A stretch of 64,000 nt of DNA from Oscillospiraceae bacterium (GCA_902792905.1 CADBBH010000003.1:124001-188000), one strand, 5' to 3'; shown: positions 9,205-17,903, counted from the first letter of the stretch. Numbers and translations: made by a program. Notes: generated by a model not told the origin, from the sequence alone.

Positions 9205-9435
9205 TTAAAAGTTTGCAAACGCTGCAAGGAACTTGTTGACCATTTCCCAGATGGGATTCCAGATTGCGCTGTACTTTGTAAGAAGCTCGGCGATCGTGGT
9301 GGTGTCAACCGTTCTGATATCAAAGTTATTTACCATCAGCGAGAACATGTTATAAATCATTTCCTGGATGCCGCTGGTGTCAACAGCCTTGAATACCTCA
9401 ACGAGTTCTGTGAAAAAGAGCTGTATGTTTTCCAT
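9205..9435 (-). CDS. Small orphan protein, 76 residues
   Basis: A short product of amphipathic helices (MENIQLFFTELVEVFKAVD at the start, IWEMVNKFLAAFANF at the end), with no signal peptide and no cysteine. It is credible as a gene because a consensus promoter (9495-9523), a strong ribosome site (AGGGGG) and a good terminator frame it. The pattern fits a peripheral membrane peptide or a partner of the neighbouring small protein. I recognise no family. Confidence 0.6.
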   Translation of the reverse strand: MENIQLFFTELVEVFKAVDTSGIQEMIYNMFSLMVNNFDIRTVDTTTIAELLTKYSAIWNPIWEMVNKFLAAFANF

Positions 9436-9466
9436 AGTTATATCCCCCTGTTTTATTTCTCAAAAA

Positions 9467-9478
9467 CTCCCGAGGGAG
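9467..9478 (-). promoter_or_regulatory. Leader hairpin followed by a T run, possible attenuator
   Basis: Minus strand CTCCCTCGGGAG followed by TTTTT lies between the promoter at 9495-9523 and the start codon at 9435. The stem is short (4 bp) and its role is uncertain. Confidence 0.3.
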
Positions 9479-9494
9479 CCCTTTGAGTGCCTAA

Positions 9495-9523
9495 ATTATA
9501 TAAAAAAGGCGCAAATTTGTCAA
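9495..9523 (-). promoter_or_regulatory. Sigma-A promoter of the 76-residue gene
   Basis: Minus strand TTGACA (9518-9523), 17-base spacer, TATAAT (9495-9500): a perfect consensus at both boxes. Confidence 0.9.
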
Positions 9524-9550
9524 GTGGGCAAATTTTCGGATGTGTACAGC

Positions 9551-9579
9551 AACAAAAACAGCCCTCATTGAGAGGGCTG
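9551..9579 (-). terminator. Terminator of the small secreted/membrane protein gene
   Basis: Minus strand CAGCCCTC pairs with GAGGGCTG and is followed by TTTTTGTT. Confidence 0.85.
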
Positions 9580-9597
9580 CGGATGATCCGGCTGATA

Positions 9598-9912
9598 TCA
9601 GTCTCTGTCAAACATTCTGGTGAATATATCTTTGACCACATAGGGGATCTCATAGAACATCAGGAACGGGGTCATGATGATGAGAAGCACGGGGAAGCGG
9701 TCAAGAAGATTCGCCATAGCGGGGCTGACTTCCCAGAGGCCGAAGATTGTCATCTTGGTATCGGGAATCTGACCTTCATCTGCGGGCTCTTCGGTTTTCT
9801 CTGCCTGAACGACGGTTTCGGGAAATACGAAAGCGGAAGATGCGACTGAGAATATGCCTGCCATAACTGCAAGGCAGAGCAGAAGCGAAACAATTTTCTG
9901 AATAGTTGACAT
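9598..9912 (-). CDS. Small exported or membrane protein, 104 residues
   Basis: The N-terminus is a signal peptide or anchor (KIVSLLLCLAVMAGIFSVAS). A short acidic, Pro-rich stretch follows (~35-52). The C-terminus has a second hydrophobic segment (FPVLLIIMTPFLMFYEIPYV) and a charged tail. No family is recognised. The start at 9912 is preferred over 9918 because AGGAG then sits 8 bases upstream. It has its own promoter and terminator. Together with the 76-residue gene it forms two adjacent, separately promoted small genes on the same strand. Confidence 0.6.
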   Translation of the reverse strand: MSTIQKIVSLLLCLAVMAGIFSVASSAFVFPETVVQAEKTEEPADEGQIPDTKMTIFGLWEVSPAMANLLDRFPVLLIIMTPFLMFYEIPYVVKDIFTRMFDRD

Positions 9913-9968
9913 AATCATTTCTCCTTATATGAGTATTAGCGGTGCACAACCGCTGTTTATTACGCCTT

Positions 9969-9998
9969 ATTATACACAATAATCCCTGTATTTGTCAA
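9969..9998 (-). promoter_or_regulatory. Sigma-A promoter of the 104-residue gene
   Basis: Minus strand TTGACA (9993-9998), 18-base spacer, TATAAT (9969-9974). It lies over the 3' end of hflX. Confidence 0.75.
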
Positions 9999-11217
9999 TA
10001 ATTTCTACATCGGCGGTTATATCAAGATAGAGACCGTCCTCACGGTAGGCCTCTTCGGCGATGACGCCGTCCCTGCGAAGGACTGCAGCCGCAGCTCCGT
10101 CTGTATACGGAATGAGCATTTTCACTCTTGCTCTTGAAGGCGGCAGTGCCTTTGCAATCGCGTTGAGAAGGTCGTCGAGCCCCCTGCCGTCGAGCGCCGA
10201 AATTTCAACTGCTCCGGGAAGATTTGAGGGGAGCGAATCCGAGCGTGGCAAATCGCACTTGTTGAGTACCGGGATTACGGGCTTACCGGCGCAGCCTAGC
10301 TCGTCGAGGAGTTCCTCTGTTACTTTAAGATGCTCGCCGCATTCGGGATCCGACGCATCGCAGACATTGAGAATAAGCTTTGCGCCGACCGCCTCTTCGA
10401 GAGTTGACTTGAATGCCTCAACGAGATTATGGGGAAGGCGGCGGATGAATCCGACCGTGTCTATGAGCATTATCTTTCTGCCGTCCGGCAGGGTGAGCGC
10501 CCTCGAGGTCGGGTCAAGCGTTGCGAAAAGCTTGTCCTGAGCGAGCACGCCCGCCTGAGTAAGCGTATTCATAAGAGTTGATTTGCCGGCGTTTGTGTAG
10601 CCGACTATTACGACTGTTTCGACTCTGTCCTTCTCGCGCCTTGCTCTTTGGAGATTGCGGCGCTTGCCGAGTTCTTCCAGCTCATCCTCAAGCGTTTTTA
10701 TGCGCCTGCGGATATGACGCTTGTCGCTCTCGAGTTTTGTTTCGCCGGGACCTCTTGTTCCGATGCCGCCGCCGAGACGCGAGAGCTTATGCCCCTGCCC
10801 GATAAGGCGGGGAAGAGAATATTTCAGCTGCGCGAGTTCAACCTGAAGCTTGCCCTCGTTGCTGACCGCGCGCTGGGCGAAAATATCGAGAATCAGCGTG
10901 GTGCGGTCTATGACCCTGACATCGAGCGCGTTTTCCATATTCCGCTGCTGAACCGGAGAGAGCTCGCTGTCAACAATCACCACTTCTATTTCATTATTTT
11001 CGCAGAATTCCCTGAGCTCATCGAGTCTGCCGCTGCCGAGGAACAGTGCGCCGTCGGGGCGCTCCCTCTTCTGAGAGACAAAGCCGACAACTTCGGCTCC
11101 CGCCGTCATTGCGAGCTCCTCAAGCTCTGCGAGGGAGGAATCGCAGTCATATTCGCCCGTATCCACCGCGACCAGCACGGCCTTTTCGGGCTCCTGTTTG
11201 TTTTCGTAATATTCCAT
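9970..11217 (-). CDS. hflX: GTPase HflX
   Basis: 415 residues. Order: N-terminal HflX domain (~10-130, with GFVSQKRERPDGALFLGSGR), a linker with GIGTRGPGETKLESDKR, and a GTPase domain with P-loop VGYTNAGKSTLMN, switch II DTVGFIRRLPHNLVEAF and NKCD. HflX binds the 50S ribosome and helps split or rescue stalled 70S particles. The ATG at 11217 is chosen. A TTG 27 bases earlier would start inside the terminator stem of the upstream gene. The ribosome site is weak (AAGAA). Confidence 0.93.
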   Translation of the reverse strand: MEYYENKQEPEKAVLVAVDTGEYDCDSSLAELEELAMTAGAEVVGFVSQKRERPDGALFLGSGRLDELREFCENNEIEVVIVDSELSPVQQRNMENALDVRVIDRTTLILDIFAQRAVSNEGKLQVELAQLKYSLPRLIGQGHKLSRLGGGIGTRGPGETKLESDKRHIRRRIKTLEDELEELGKRRNLQRARREKDRVETVVIVGYTNAGKSTLMNTLTQAGVLAQDKLFATLDPTSRALTLPDGRKIMLIDTVGFIRRLPHNLVEAFKSTLEEAVGAKLILNVCDASDPECGEHLKVTEELLDELGCAGKPVIPVLNKCDLPRSDSLPSNLPGAVEISALDGRGLDDLLNAIAKALPPSRARVKMLIPYTDGAAAAVLRRDGVIAEEAYREDGLYLDITADVEIIDKYRDYCV

Positions 11218-11224
11218 AATTTCT

Positions 11225-11252
11225 TGAAAAAGGGGCGACTGCAAGCCGCCCC
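11225..11252 (-). terminator. Terminator between the large membrane protein gene and hflX
   Basis: Minus strand GGGGCG pairs with CGCCCC and is followed by TTTTT. hflX translation begins just after it, so hflX depends on read-through or a local promoter. Confidence 0.8.
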
Positions 11253-11258
11253 GTAATA

Positions 11259-13076
11259 TCAGTTGATTTTCAGTGAATCGGCATTGATTATCTTACCATT
11301 GCCGCTTGCCTTGATTGTTACACTGTCACCCTTATTGAGAATAACGGCTTCCTCTGCCTTTGTGGCGGAAATCACATAATATGCTTCGACGGAATCGAGC
11401 TTGATATAGTAATAGGTTTCGCCGCCCTTGACCGCCTCTCTGATTTCGGTGACCTTGCCGGTAACCGTGCCATCTTCATCGGGAGTGACGGGCTCGGTCT
11501 TATCGGTTTCTTTGCCCTCCTCGTCTTCGCTGTCTTTATTTGAGACGTCGATGACATCCTCGGGATTGATATCGACCTTAATGCCTGTGCTTTCAAGAGC
11601 ATTCTTATAGATGGAAAGACACTCGGCGAGGTCTCTGCCGTTTGCGCCCATCTTGTTGTTGTTATACTGCTTGACGTTGATAAGCGCATACTGCTGGACT
11701 ATGCTGCTGCCGCTGCTGACATCTTTGAGCGAGAGGAAATATGTGGGCTCTCCGCCGATATTAAGGAGCAACGGGAAGGTTGCCGTATAGCCGAGGTCCT
11801 TGACTCTGCCTTCCGCGGCACTCTGAGCCGATGCTTCTGTACCGCCCGTGACGTTATAGTAAACAGCCTCCTTGGTTCTCTGGTTTACGAGAACGAAGCC
11901 GATGATACTCTGGTCCGCGGTAACGGAGGTAACGCCCGTATACATCCATACATCGTCATCCTTCGCTATGTAGTTATAGCCGGATGTGGTGTTGATAACG
12001 TTCTTCTGGCCGAGGATTGAGTTCCAGAAACCGTTTCTGTATCTGCCGTAATAATCATACTGCTGAACTATCAGGTCGGAATCAAAGACTCTGTCAATCC
12101 ACTGGAGCTCGGGATCGTTTTTGAATTCCTCAACCGTGTAGTATTTGCTCTCGCCGTCGGGGCTGTCCGCTTTGACAACTACCGCGCCGATAACGTCTGT
12201 TCCGCCGAAGAGGCCGATGGTATTGTCGAGACGGGCGCAAATCCAGTAAGGGTTGCCCTCATCGTCAATTTCAAATGTCGCGTCCGCGAAGAGATAGGTC
12301 GGGTAGTCAAATCTCAGATGTCTCTTGAGAAGCTTGTTGAAATGCTCTGCGGGCGAATATCTGATTTTATTCTCGAGAGTCTTGAATTCCGCGCTCTCGT
12401 TTGCCATATCGATTATGACATAGCCCGGGAAGCCTTCTTTGGTATTGAAAAACCACTTGATTATGCTTGCATACTGGAGCGGAGCGACTCTGACGGGTGT
12501 GCCCTTATAGTTAATCTGGGTATTCTCGCTGTAAACGGTGAACTGCGAAACATAGCCCATTTCGCCGAGGTCGCCGAGAGCTCTCGCTGCTATCTGTGAA
12601 GCGGAATCCTCGTCAAGGCGCGGAATAGCGCTGAAGGAGGAGGCGTCCTCTTCGGGAATTTCCTTTGAAAAATCACTGTCGGTGCGGACATCGATTATTC
12701 TGCTGTATGCCTTGGCTCTGAAAAACTGTGAGCCGACAATGTATCCGATAAGCGAAACAACAACGAGAATTGCGATGCAGATGCCGGGGACGATAGCTCT
12801 TCTCTTGACATAGGGAGTGTATTCGGGCTTGGTGAGCGCCTTTGAGAGCAACGCCTGGAATACCACATAAGAAGCGGCTACCACGCCGAGATACATGTAG
12901 AGAGTCGTGTCCTTCGGATTGAGCGCGGGCAGCATGATATAATACGCAATAAATGCGGTAATTGCTGTCAGCACAAGGCCAATAACAATTTTAAGCCCCG
13001 CGTTTTCGGGAGGGATAACTATCTCCTTCTGAGCGGATTTGCCCTTGTTTGAAAAATCAACTTTAATAGGGTCCAT
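11259..13076 (-). CDS. Large membrane-anchored protein of unknown function
   Basis: 605 residues. Three hydrophobic segments occupy the first ~125 residues (IVIGLVLTAITAFIAYYIML; YMYLGVVAASYVVFQALL; GICIAILVVVSLIGYIVGSQ). A large, probably extracellular region follows (~130-500) with repeated beta-strand-like and Tyr-rich stretches. An acidic linker (SEDEEGKETDKTEPVTPDED) then leads to a C-terminal OB-fold-like strand domain (~525-605, GTVTGKVTEIREAVKGGETY). Similar layouts are annotated only as hypothetical in Clostridia. Ribosome site GGAGATG; own promoter upstream. A surface or envelope role is inferred from topology only. Confidence 0.7.
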   Translation of the reverse strand: MDPIKVDFSNKGKSAQKEIVIPPENAGLKIVIGLVLTAITAFIAYYIMLPALNPKDTTLYMYLGVVAASYVVFQALLSKALTKPEYTPYVKRRAIVPGICIAILVVVSLIGYIVGSQFFRAKAYSRIIDVRTDSDFSKEIPEEDASSFSAIPRLDEDSASQIAARALGDLGEMGYVSQFTVYSENTQINYKGTPVRVAPLQYASIIKWFFNTKEGFPGYVIIDMANESAEFKTLENKIRYSPAEHFNKLLKRHLRFDYPTYLFADATFEIDDEGNPYWICARLDNTIGLFGGTDVIGAVVVKADSPDGESKYYTVEEFKNDPELQWIDRVFDSDLIVQQYDYYGRYRNGFWNSILGQKNVINTTSGYNYIAKDDDVWMYTGVTSVTADQSIIGFVLVNQRTKEAVYYNVTGGTEASAQSAAEGRVKDLGYTATFPLLLNIGGEPTYFLSLKDVSSGSSIVQQYALINVKQYNNNKMGANGRDLAECLSIYKNALESTGIKVDINPEDVIDVSNKDSEDEEGKETDKTEPVTPDEDGTVTGKVTEIREAVKGGETYYYIKLDSVEAYYVISATKAEEAVILNKGDSVTIKASGNGKIINADSLKIN

Positions 13077-13126
13077 TTATTCATCTCCTGTGAATCAGAT
13101 TGAATTTCGGATAAAAATACATATTA

Positions 13127-13155
13127 AGTATAACTTATTTTACACAATAATACAA
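13127..13155 (-). promoter_or_regulatory. Promoter of the large membrane protein gene
   Basis: Minus strand TTGTAT (13150-13155), 17-base spacer, TATACT (13127-13132), divergent from the T-box promoter at 13209. Confidence 0.6.
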
Positions 13156-13208
13156 GAATAAATTTATTACAATATAATACCCCGGTTATCCCGCAGGCAA
13201 AATTTTTC

Positions 13209-13237
13209 TTGACAAACCGGGTTGTTTAGAGTATATT
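13209..13237 (+). promoter_or_regulatory. Sigma-A promoter of the leucine T-box unit
   Basis: TTGACA (13209-13214), 17-base spacer, TATATT (13232-13237). Confidence 0.9.
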
Positions 13238-13243
13238 ATACGC

Positions 13244-13509
13244 AATAACGCAAATGCAGAGATGATATTAAGCGCTTTGAGCAAGCTTTCAGAGAGCCGC
13301 CGGCAGGTGAGAGGCGGTAAGAATCCCAAAGGGCTGTCTCGTATCGGAGCAGGGTCTCTGAATTCATAGGAGATCACGGGTGATCCCGTTACAGGTCGGG
13401 AACTTGATGGAGTTCTGTGAGTGGCCGTTTCGGCGGCAATACGGGTGGTACCGTGGTTATTATGCAATAATCATCCCGCAGGGTTTTTACCTTGCGGGGT
13501 TTTTGTTTT
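13244..13509 (+). promoter_or_regulatory. T-box riboswitch, specifier read as CTC (Leu)
   Basis: Stem I carries the AGAGAG bulge motif and distal loop GGTGAGAGGCGG. The antiterminator T-box is ACGGGTGGTACCGTGG (13441-13456). The terminator follows: CCCGCAGG/CCTTGCGGGG (13474-13499) then TTTTTG. In the 3' strand of the specifier loop I read CTC at 13338-13340, then G, TATC and GGAGC. TATC pairs with GATA on the 5' side, and an upper helix pairs AGCGCTTTG with CAAAGGGCT with one mismatch. The acceptor-pairing bases TGGT imply a tRNA with discriminator A, as in tRNA-Leu. Presence of a T-box is certain; the codon assignment is by manual pairing. Confidence 0.9.
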
Positions 13510-13566
13510 GATATAACGCGGGCGCACTCATCATCTGCAAATCATAATCTCAAAGGAGAACTTATA

Positions 13567-14961
13567 ATGAGAAAGATTTATGTATCCGATTTCACTTTGA
13601 AGCAGCTGGCTCAGGACAGAAAAAATCCCCTGCTTTTCAGGGAGAAGGTCGCAATCGCCTCCGCCATTGACGGCATGGGGGTTGATACGATTGAGCTTGC
13701 GCCGGTCGCGAATTTCAAAGAGGACAGAATTATATATAAAACCATCTCCGCGGCGGTAAAGAATGCTTCTGTGGCGATTCCCGCCGGCTCAACCGAGGAG
13801 GAGGTTGCCATGGCGTGGGAGTGCATACAGACCGCGCAGAAACCCGTTCTCCAGATAGTCCTGCCGCTGAGCACGGTCACCATGGAATACACCTATCATC
13901 TCAAGGCTCCGAAGATGATGCTCCTTATCGAAAAGCTCGTCAAGGCGGCGAAGGAAAAGTGCGAAAATGTTGAATTCATCGCGCTTGACGCCACCAGAGC
14001 CGAGGAGAAGGTGCTCGACGAGGCTCTCGCTCTCGCCGTCAGCTGCGGCGCGACTGCGGTCACTCTCTCCGATGACGCGGGCACGCTCTTCCCCTATGAT
14101 TTCGCGAAATTCGCGAAGGGCGTGAAGGCGAAGCTGAGCGTTCCCGTATATGTTAAGGTTTCGGGCGCTCTCTATATGGAGACAGCTACTGCTTTCGAGA
14201 GCATTATTGCGGGCATCGACGGCGTGAAAGCGGTTGTCGAGGGCCACACCCAACTCAAGATTCACAAGATTGCCGCGGTTATCGCAGCTAAGGGCGAGTC
14301 TTATGAAATCTGCTCATCGCTCGACGCGACCAGAATTGCGACGGATGTAAAGGCGCTCACAGCGAAGGTTGACAGCACCGAGCAGGAGGAGGAATCCTCA
14401 CTACCCGCTGCTAATACCGACATATACCTTGACGGCGATTCAACCATCGAAGCCGTTTATGCCGCAGCCGAAAAACTCGGCTACGCGCTCACCGAAGAGG
14501 ACGCGGGCAATGTGCTCAGAGGGCTCAGACGCGTCTGCGAAAACAGAAGCGGTATAGATTCCAATGAGTTTGAGGCGCTCATCGCATCCTACGCGCAGCA
14601 GGCGCCCTCAACCTATCATCTTGAATACTACACAACCACAAACAGCAATCTGACATCCGCCATGGCGCACGTTGTGCTGACCAGAGACGGCGAAATAAAA
14701 ATTGAGGGAATGGGGACGGGAGACGGCCCTATCGACGCGGCGTTCGGCGCAATCGAGCAAGGAATCGGTTTCCACTATGAGCTTGACGATTTCAGGATTC
14801 ATACCGTCAGCCGCGGCAAGGAATCGCTCGGCTCCGCTCTTATCAAGCTCCGCCACAACGGCAAGGTTTATTCTGGCAACGGCCTCTCTTCCGATATAGT
14901 CGGTTCCTGCATCAGAGCATATATAAACGCTCTCAATAAGATAGTTTACGACGAAGACTGA
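13567..14961 (+). CDS. Isopropylmalate-synthase-like protein with degenerate active site and intact leucine-regulatory domain
   Basis: 464 residues. An HMGL-like TIM barrel (~1-265) is followed by a linker region and a LeuA-type dimer/regulatory domain (~350-460; KIEGMGTGDGPIDAAFGAIEQ, then GNGLSSDIVGSCIRAYINAL). The barrel keeps family landmarks (VEFIALDATRAEEK, VTLSDDAGTLFPYDF). It has lost the catalytic core: the usual DTTLRDGEQ is DFTLKQLAQ (8-16), the metal-binding HCHND is VKVSG (196-200), and GERAGN is absent. It is therefore unlikely to condense acetyl-CoA with a 2-oxoacid. I infer a leucine-sensing partner of the following ligase or a changed activity. It is first in the Leu T-box unit; AAAGGAG precedes the ATG at 13567, and 22 bases separate it from the next gene. 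Confidence 0.85.
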   Translation: MRKIYVSDFTLKQLAQDRKNPLLFREKVAIASAIDGMGVDTIELAPVANFKEDRIIYKTISAAVKNASVAIPAGSTEEEVAMAWECIQTAQKPVLQIVLPLSTVTMEYTYHLKAPKMMLLIEKLVKAAKEKCENVEFIALDATRAEEKVLDEALALAVSCGATAVTLSDDAGTLFPYDFAKFAKGVKAKLSVPVYVKVSGALYMETATAFESIIAGIDGVKAVVEGHTQLKIHKIAAVIAAKGESYEICSSLDATRIATDVKALTAKVDSTEQEEESSLPAANTDIYLDGDSTIEAVYAAAEKLGYALTEEDAGNVLRGLRRVCENRSGIDSNEFEALIASYAQQAPSTYHLEYYTTTNSNLTSAMAHVVLTRDGEIKIEGMGTGDGPIDAAFGAIEQGIGFHYELDDFRIHTVSRGKESLGSALIKLRHNGKVYSGNGLSSDIVGSCIRAYINALNKIVYDED

Positions 14962-14983
14962 TTTTCCGGTCAAGGAGATTAAT

Positions 14984-17440
14984 ATGAAACTCGGTTTTTC
15001 AACTAAAAACATAAATCCCGGCTCGTTTACCGAAACCTGCAATATGGCAAGGGATTACGGCTTTGCGGGCTTTGAGATATTTGACGCAAAGGCGGAGAAT
15101 AAGCGCCATTCCGATTCCGTTCTCAGAGACGGCTCGGCGGACGCGAAAAGAAAACTGCGCAACAGAGACCTGGCAGTCTCCGCAATCGTCTATCCCTTCC
15201 CCGTCGAGGATGAGAAGGCGGACGGCAACGTAATAAAGCAGTATGTTGACTGGGCTTATGCCGCAGGCATCGAAGCGGTTATTGTTTCTCTCGCCGGGGA
15301 GCCGGATTATGCCCTGCTGAGGGAAAAACTTACTCCCGCTGTTGAGAGAGCGGAAAAAACGGATATCAGCATTCTGCTTGAAACTTCGGGCCCGCTTGCC
15401 CACTCGGCGAAGGTGCTTGAAATCATCAATGAATTCGCAGCTGTTCCTCTCGGCGCGGCCTGGAATATCAGAGAGACTTATTTTGCCGCCGGTGAAACTC
15501 CCGAAAAGACGATTGAAACCCTCGGCGCTCATATAAAATATGTCCGCATCGGCGATAAGAACGGCGATGTGAACTGCCTTATCGGCGAGGGAACCCTGCC
15601 CGTAAAGGATTTCATCAACGCCATCCGTTCGCTCAATTATGACGGCTTTGTCTGCGTTGACTGGAATGACGAAATTGACGATCCCGATATAGTTCTCACT
15701 CATTTTGTAAACTATATGGCGGAAATCGAGGACCCCGTAAAAGAGAATACCGGTCTTTACTATAACAGGGCGCATACCGGCGCCTTTCCGTGGAAAAAAT
15801 ATGATATGATTGACAAGACCTTCTCGCAGGTTCTTGACACGATGTGCGATATTTTCCCGGATCAGCTGGCATTCAAATATACCACCCTCGATTATACGAG
15901 GACCTATACGCAGTTCCGCAAGGATGTTGACGACCTTGCCGCTGCTCTGATTTCACTCGGAGTGAAACCCGGACACCATGTCGCAATATGGGCGACCAAT
16001 GTACCCGCCTGGTATCTGACCTTCTGGGCGACCACAAAAATCGGAGCTGTGCTCGTAACCGTCAACACAGCATATAAAATCAACGAAATCGAGTATCTGC
16101 TCAGGCAGTCCGATACGCATACGCTCGTTATGATAGAATCCTGCAAGGATTCAAACTATAAGGAAATCATAAAAGAGCTCTGCCCCGAGCTTGAGAATCT
16201 TACGCCCGGAAAGCCCCTGTATTCAAAGCATCTGCCGTTCCTTCGCAACGTGATAACGGTCGGCTTCCGTATGGAGGGCTGTCTCACGTGGGAGGAGGTT
16301 ATGGCGAGAAGTTCGCTCATTCCTCACGAGGAAGTGCTCAGAAGGGCTGCCACCGTAAAACCGGACGATGTATGCAATATGCAGTATACTTCGGGCACGA
16401 CCGGTTTCCCGAAGGGCGTTATGCTCACTCACAGAAACGTAGTCAACGACGGCAAGATTATCGGCGACAGAATGGATTTATCGACTGCGGACAGAATGAT
16501 GATTCAGGTGCCGATGTTCCACTGCTTCGGAATGACTCTCTCGATGACTTCTATGATGACTCACGGCGGAACGCTCTGTCCGATGCCGTATTATTCGCCC
16601 AAATCCTCGCTCGCCTGCGTAAACGATGAAAAAATCACCTGCTTCAACGGCGTGCCGACAATGTTTATCGGTATGTTCAACCACGAGGATTTCGCAAAGA
16701 CCGATTTCTCGCATATGAGAACGGGCATTATGGCGGGTTCAAACTGCCCTCCCGACCTTATGAGGCAGGCGGCGCGTGAGATGCATATGATAGAGATTCT
16801 CTCCGTTTACGGAATGACCGAATCCGCCCCCGGCAGTACGATGGGCGAGGTCAACGAGGATGAGGATCACAGAGTTGAGACCGTCGGCTCCGCATTCCCG
16901 GGTGTTGAGTGCAAAATTATCGATCCCGAAACGGGCGAAGAGCTTCCCGACGGCGAAAACGGCGAATTCGTCGCGCGCGGCTTCAATATAATGAAGGGCT
17001 ATTATAAAATGCCCAAGGCGACTGCCGAAACGATTGACAAAGACGGTTGGCTTCACAGCGGTGATATCTGCTGCCGCACTCCCGATGGCTATTTCAAGGT
17101 CACGGGCCGTCTCAAGGATATGATAATCCGCGGCGGCGAAAACCTTTATCCGCGCGAGATTGAGGAATTCTATCTCACTCACGAAAAGGTACGCGATGTT
17201 CAGGTTGTCGGTGTTCCCGATGAGAGATACGGCGAGGAGGCTTGCGCCTGGATAGTGCTTCACGACGGTGAGGAATCCACTGAGGATGAGATGCGCGAAT
17301 TCGGCAATTCCCATATAGCGAGGCATAAGGTTCCGAGATATTTCATCTTTGTCAAGGCGCTCCCGATGAACGCCGCAGGCAAGATTCTCAAATATAAAAT
17401 GCGCGAGGAATCAATTGAAATGCTCGGGCTGAAGAAATAA
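14984..17440 (+). CDS. Xylose-isomerase-like TIM barrel fused to acyl-CoA synthetase (Leu unit)
   Basis: 818 residues. Residues ~1-255 form an AP-endonuclease-2/xylose-isomerase-like barrel (GYGFAGFEIFDAK-type start, VRIGDKNGD, GEGTLPVKDFINAIRSLNYDG). Residues ~270-818 form a complete AMP-dependent ligase: YTSGTTGFPKGVMLTHRN (~468), MTESAPGS, GRLKDMIIRGGENLYPREIEE, and the C-terminal catalytic lysine in AAGKILKYKM. The ligase half makes an acyl-CoA from a carboxylic acid, ATP and CoA. Under a Leu T-box the likely substrate is isovalerate, which is inference. The barrel's role is unknown, and its fusion to a ligase is unusual. Start at 14984 follows AAGGAG. A terminator follows at 17461. Confidence 0.88.
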   Translation: MKLGFSTKNINPGSFTETCNMARDYGFAGFEIFDAKAENKRHSDSVLRDGSADAKRKLRNRDLAVSAIVYPFPVEDEKADGNVIKQYVDWAYAAGIEAVIVSLAGEPDYALLREKLTPAVERAEKTDISILLETSGPLAHSAKVLEIINEFAAVPLGAAWNIRETYFAAGETPEKTIETLGAHIKYVRIGDKNGDVNCLIGEGTLPVKDFINAIRSLNYDGFVCVDWNDEIDDPDIVLTHFVNYMAEIEDPVKENTGLYYNRAHTGAFPWKKYDMIDKTFSQVLDTMCDIFPDQLAFKYTTLDYTRTYTQFRKDVDDLAAALISLGVKPGHHVAIWATNVPAWYLTFWATTKIGAVLVTVNTAYKINEIEYLLRQSDTHTLVMIESCKDSNYKEIIKELCPELENLTPGKPLYSKHLPFLRNVITVGFRMEGCLTWEEVMARSSLIPHEEVLRRAATVKPDDVCNMQYTSGTTGFPKGVMLTHRNVVNDGKIIGDRMDLSTADRMMIQVPMFHCFGMTLSMTSMMTHGGTLCPMPYYSPKSSLACVNDEKITCFNGVPTMFIGMFNHEDFAKTDFSHMRTGIMAGSNCPPDLMRQAAREMHMIEILSVYGMTESAPGSTMGEVNEDEDHRVETVGSAFPGVECKIIDPETGEELPDGENGEFVARGFNIMKGYYKMPKATAETIDKDGWLHSGDICCRTPDGYFKVTGRLKDMIIRGGENLYPREIEEFYLTHEKVRDVQVVGVPDERYGEEACAWIVLHDGEESTEDEMREFGNSHIARHKVPRYFIFVKALPMNAAGKILKYKMREESIEMLGLKK

Positions 17441-17460
17441 GCTATATTGTAATAAAAATG

Positions 17461-17487
17461 AACCCTCTCCCGGCGGAGAGGGTTTTT
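17461..17487 (+). terminator. Terminator of the leucine unit
   Basis: AACCCTCTCC pairs with GGAGAGGGTT, followed by TTTTC. Confidence 0.85.
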
Positions 17488-17563
17488 CATTCAGAACGAG
17501 CGTTTGCAGACGAAGAATTTGTATATTCTGCAATACAGGCAAGGAATTTTTTGTAAAAAATGC

Positions 17564-17592
17564 TTGACAAATGCGTTGTGCGGTGATAGAAT
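17564..17592 (+). promoter_or_regulatory. Sigma-A promoter of the isoleucine T-box unit
   Basis: TTGACA (17564-17569), 17-base spacer, TAGAAT (17587-17592). Confidence 0.85.
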
Positions 17593-17598
17593 ACGGTC

Positions 17599-17866
17599 AA
17601 TCAAATATGCAAAGGCAATGACGAAGACGGCAAAAGCAGGTAGTTTTCAGAGAGTCGGGGGTGCTGTGATCCCGGCAGCGAGCGTTTTTAAGCCCATCCC
17701 TTCCGAGCCGGAGGTCCAAAAGCGAAAGCAAGTAGATGCCTCCCGAGTCTGCTGCGTTAGTGCATAGGGTTTGTCTGAACCCGAAGAGCGGCGTGAAAAC
17801 GCAAATTGAGTGGTACCGCGGGAATTATATCTCGTCTCAAGTTATCTTGAGACGGGATTTTTTATT
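17599..17866 (+). promoter_or_regulatory. T-box riboswitch, specifier read as ATC (Ile)
   Basis: Stem I opens with GACGAAG and contains AGAGAG followed by a hairpin with GGTGCTGTGA in the loop. The T-box is GAGTGGTACCGCGG (17809-17822). The terminator is CTCGTCTCAAG/CTTGAGACGGG then TTTTTT. GAAG on the 5' side pairs with CTTC (17700-17703), and the codon just before it plus one base is ATC (17696-17698). This is the same geometry used to read the other two leaders. TGGT again calls for discriminator base A, as in tRNA-Ile. The T-box is certain; the specifier is a manual reading. Confidence 0.9.
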
Positions 17867-17903
17867 TGTAATTTGTATTGCTCACAGAAAAGGAGAAAAT
17901 AAT

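Noticed and set aside
11218-11244. TTG start of hflX at 11242-11244
   Set aside because: It would sit inside the GC-rich terminator stem of the upstream gene; the ATG at 11217 is cleaner.
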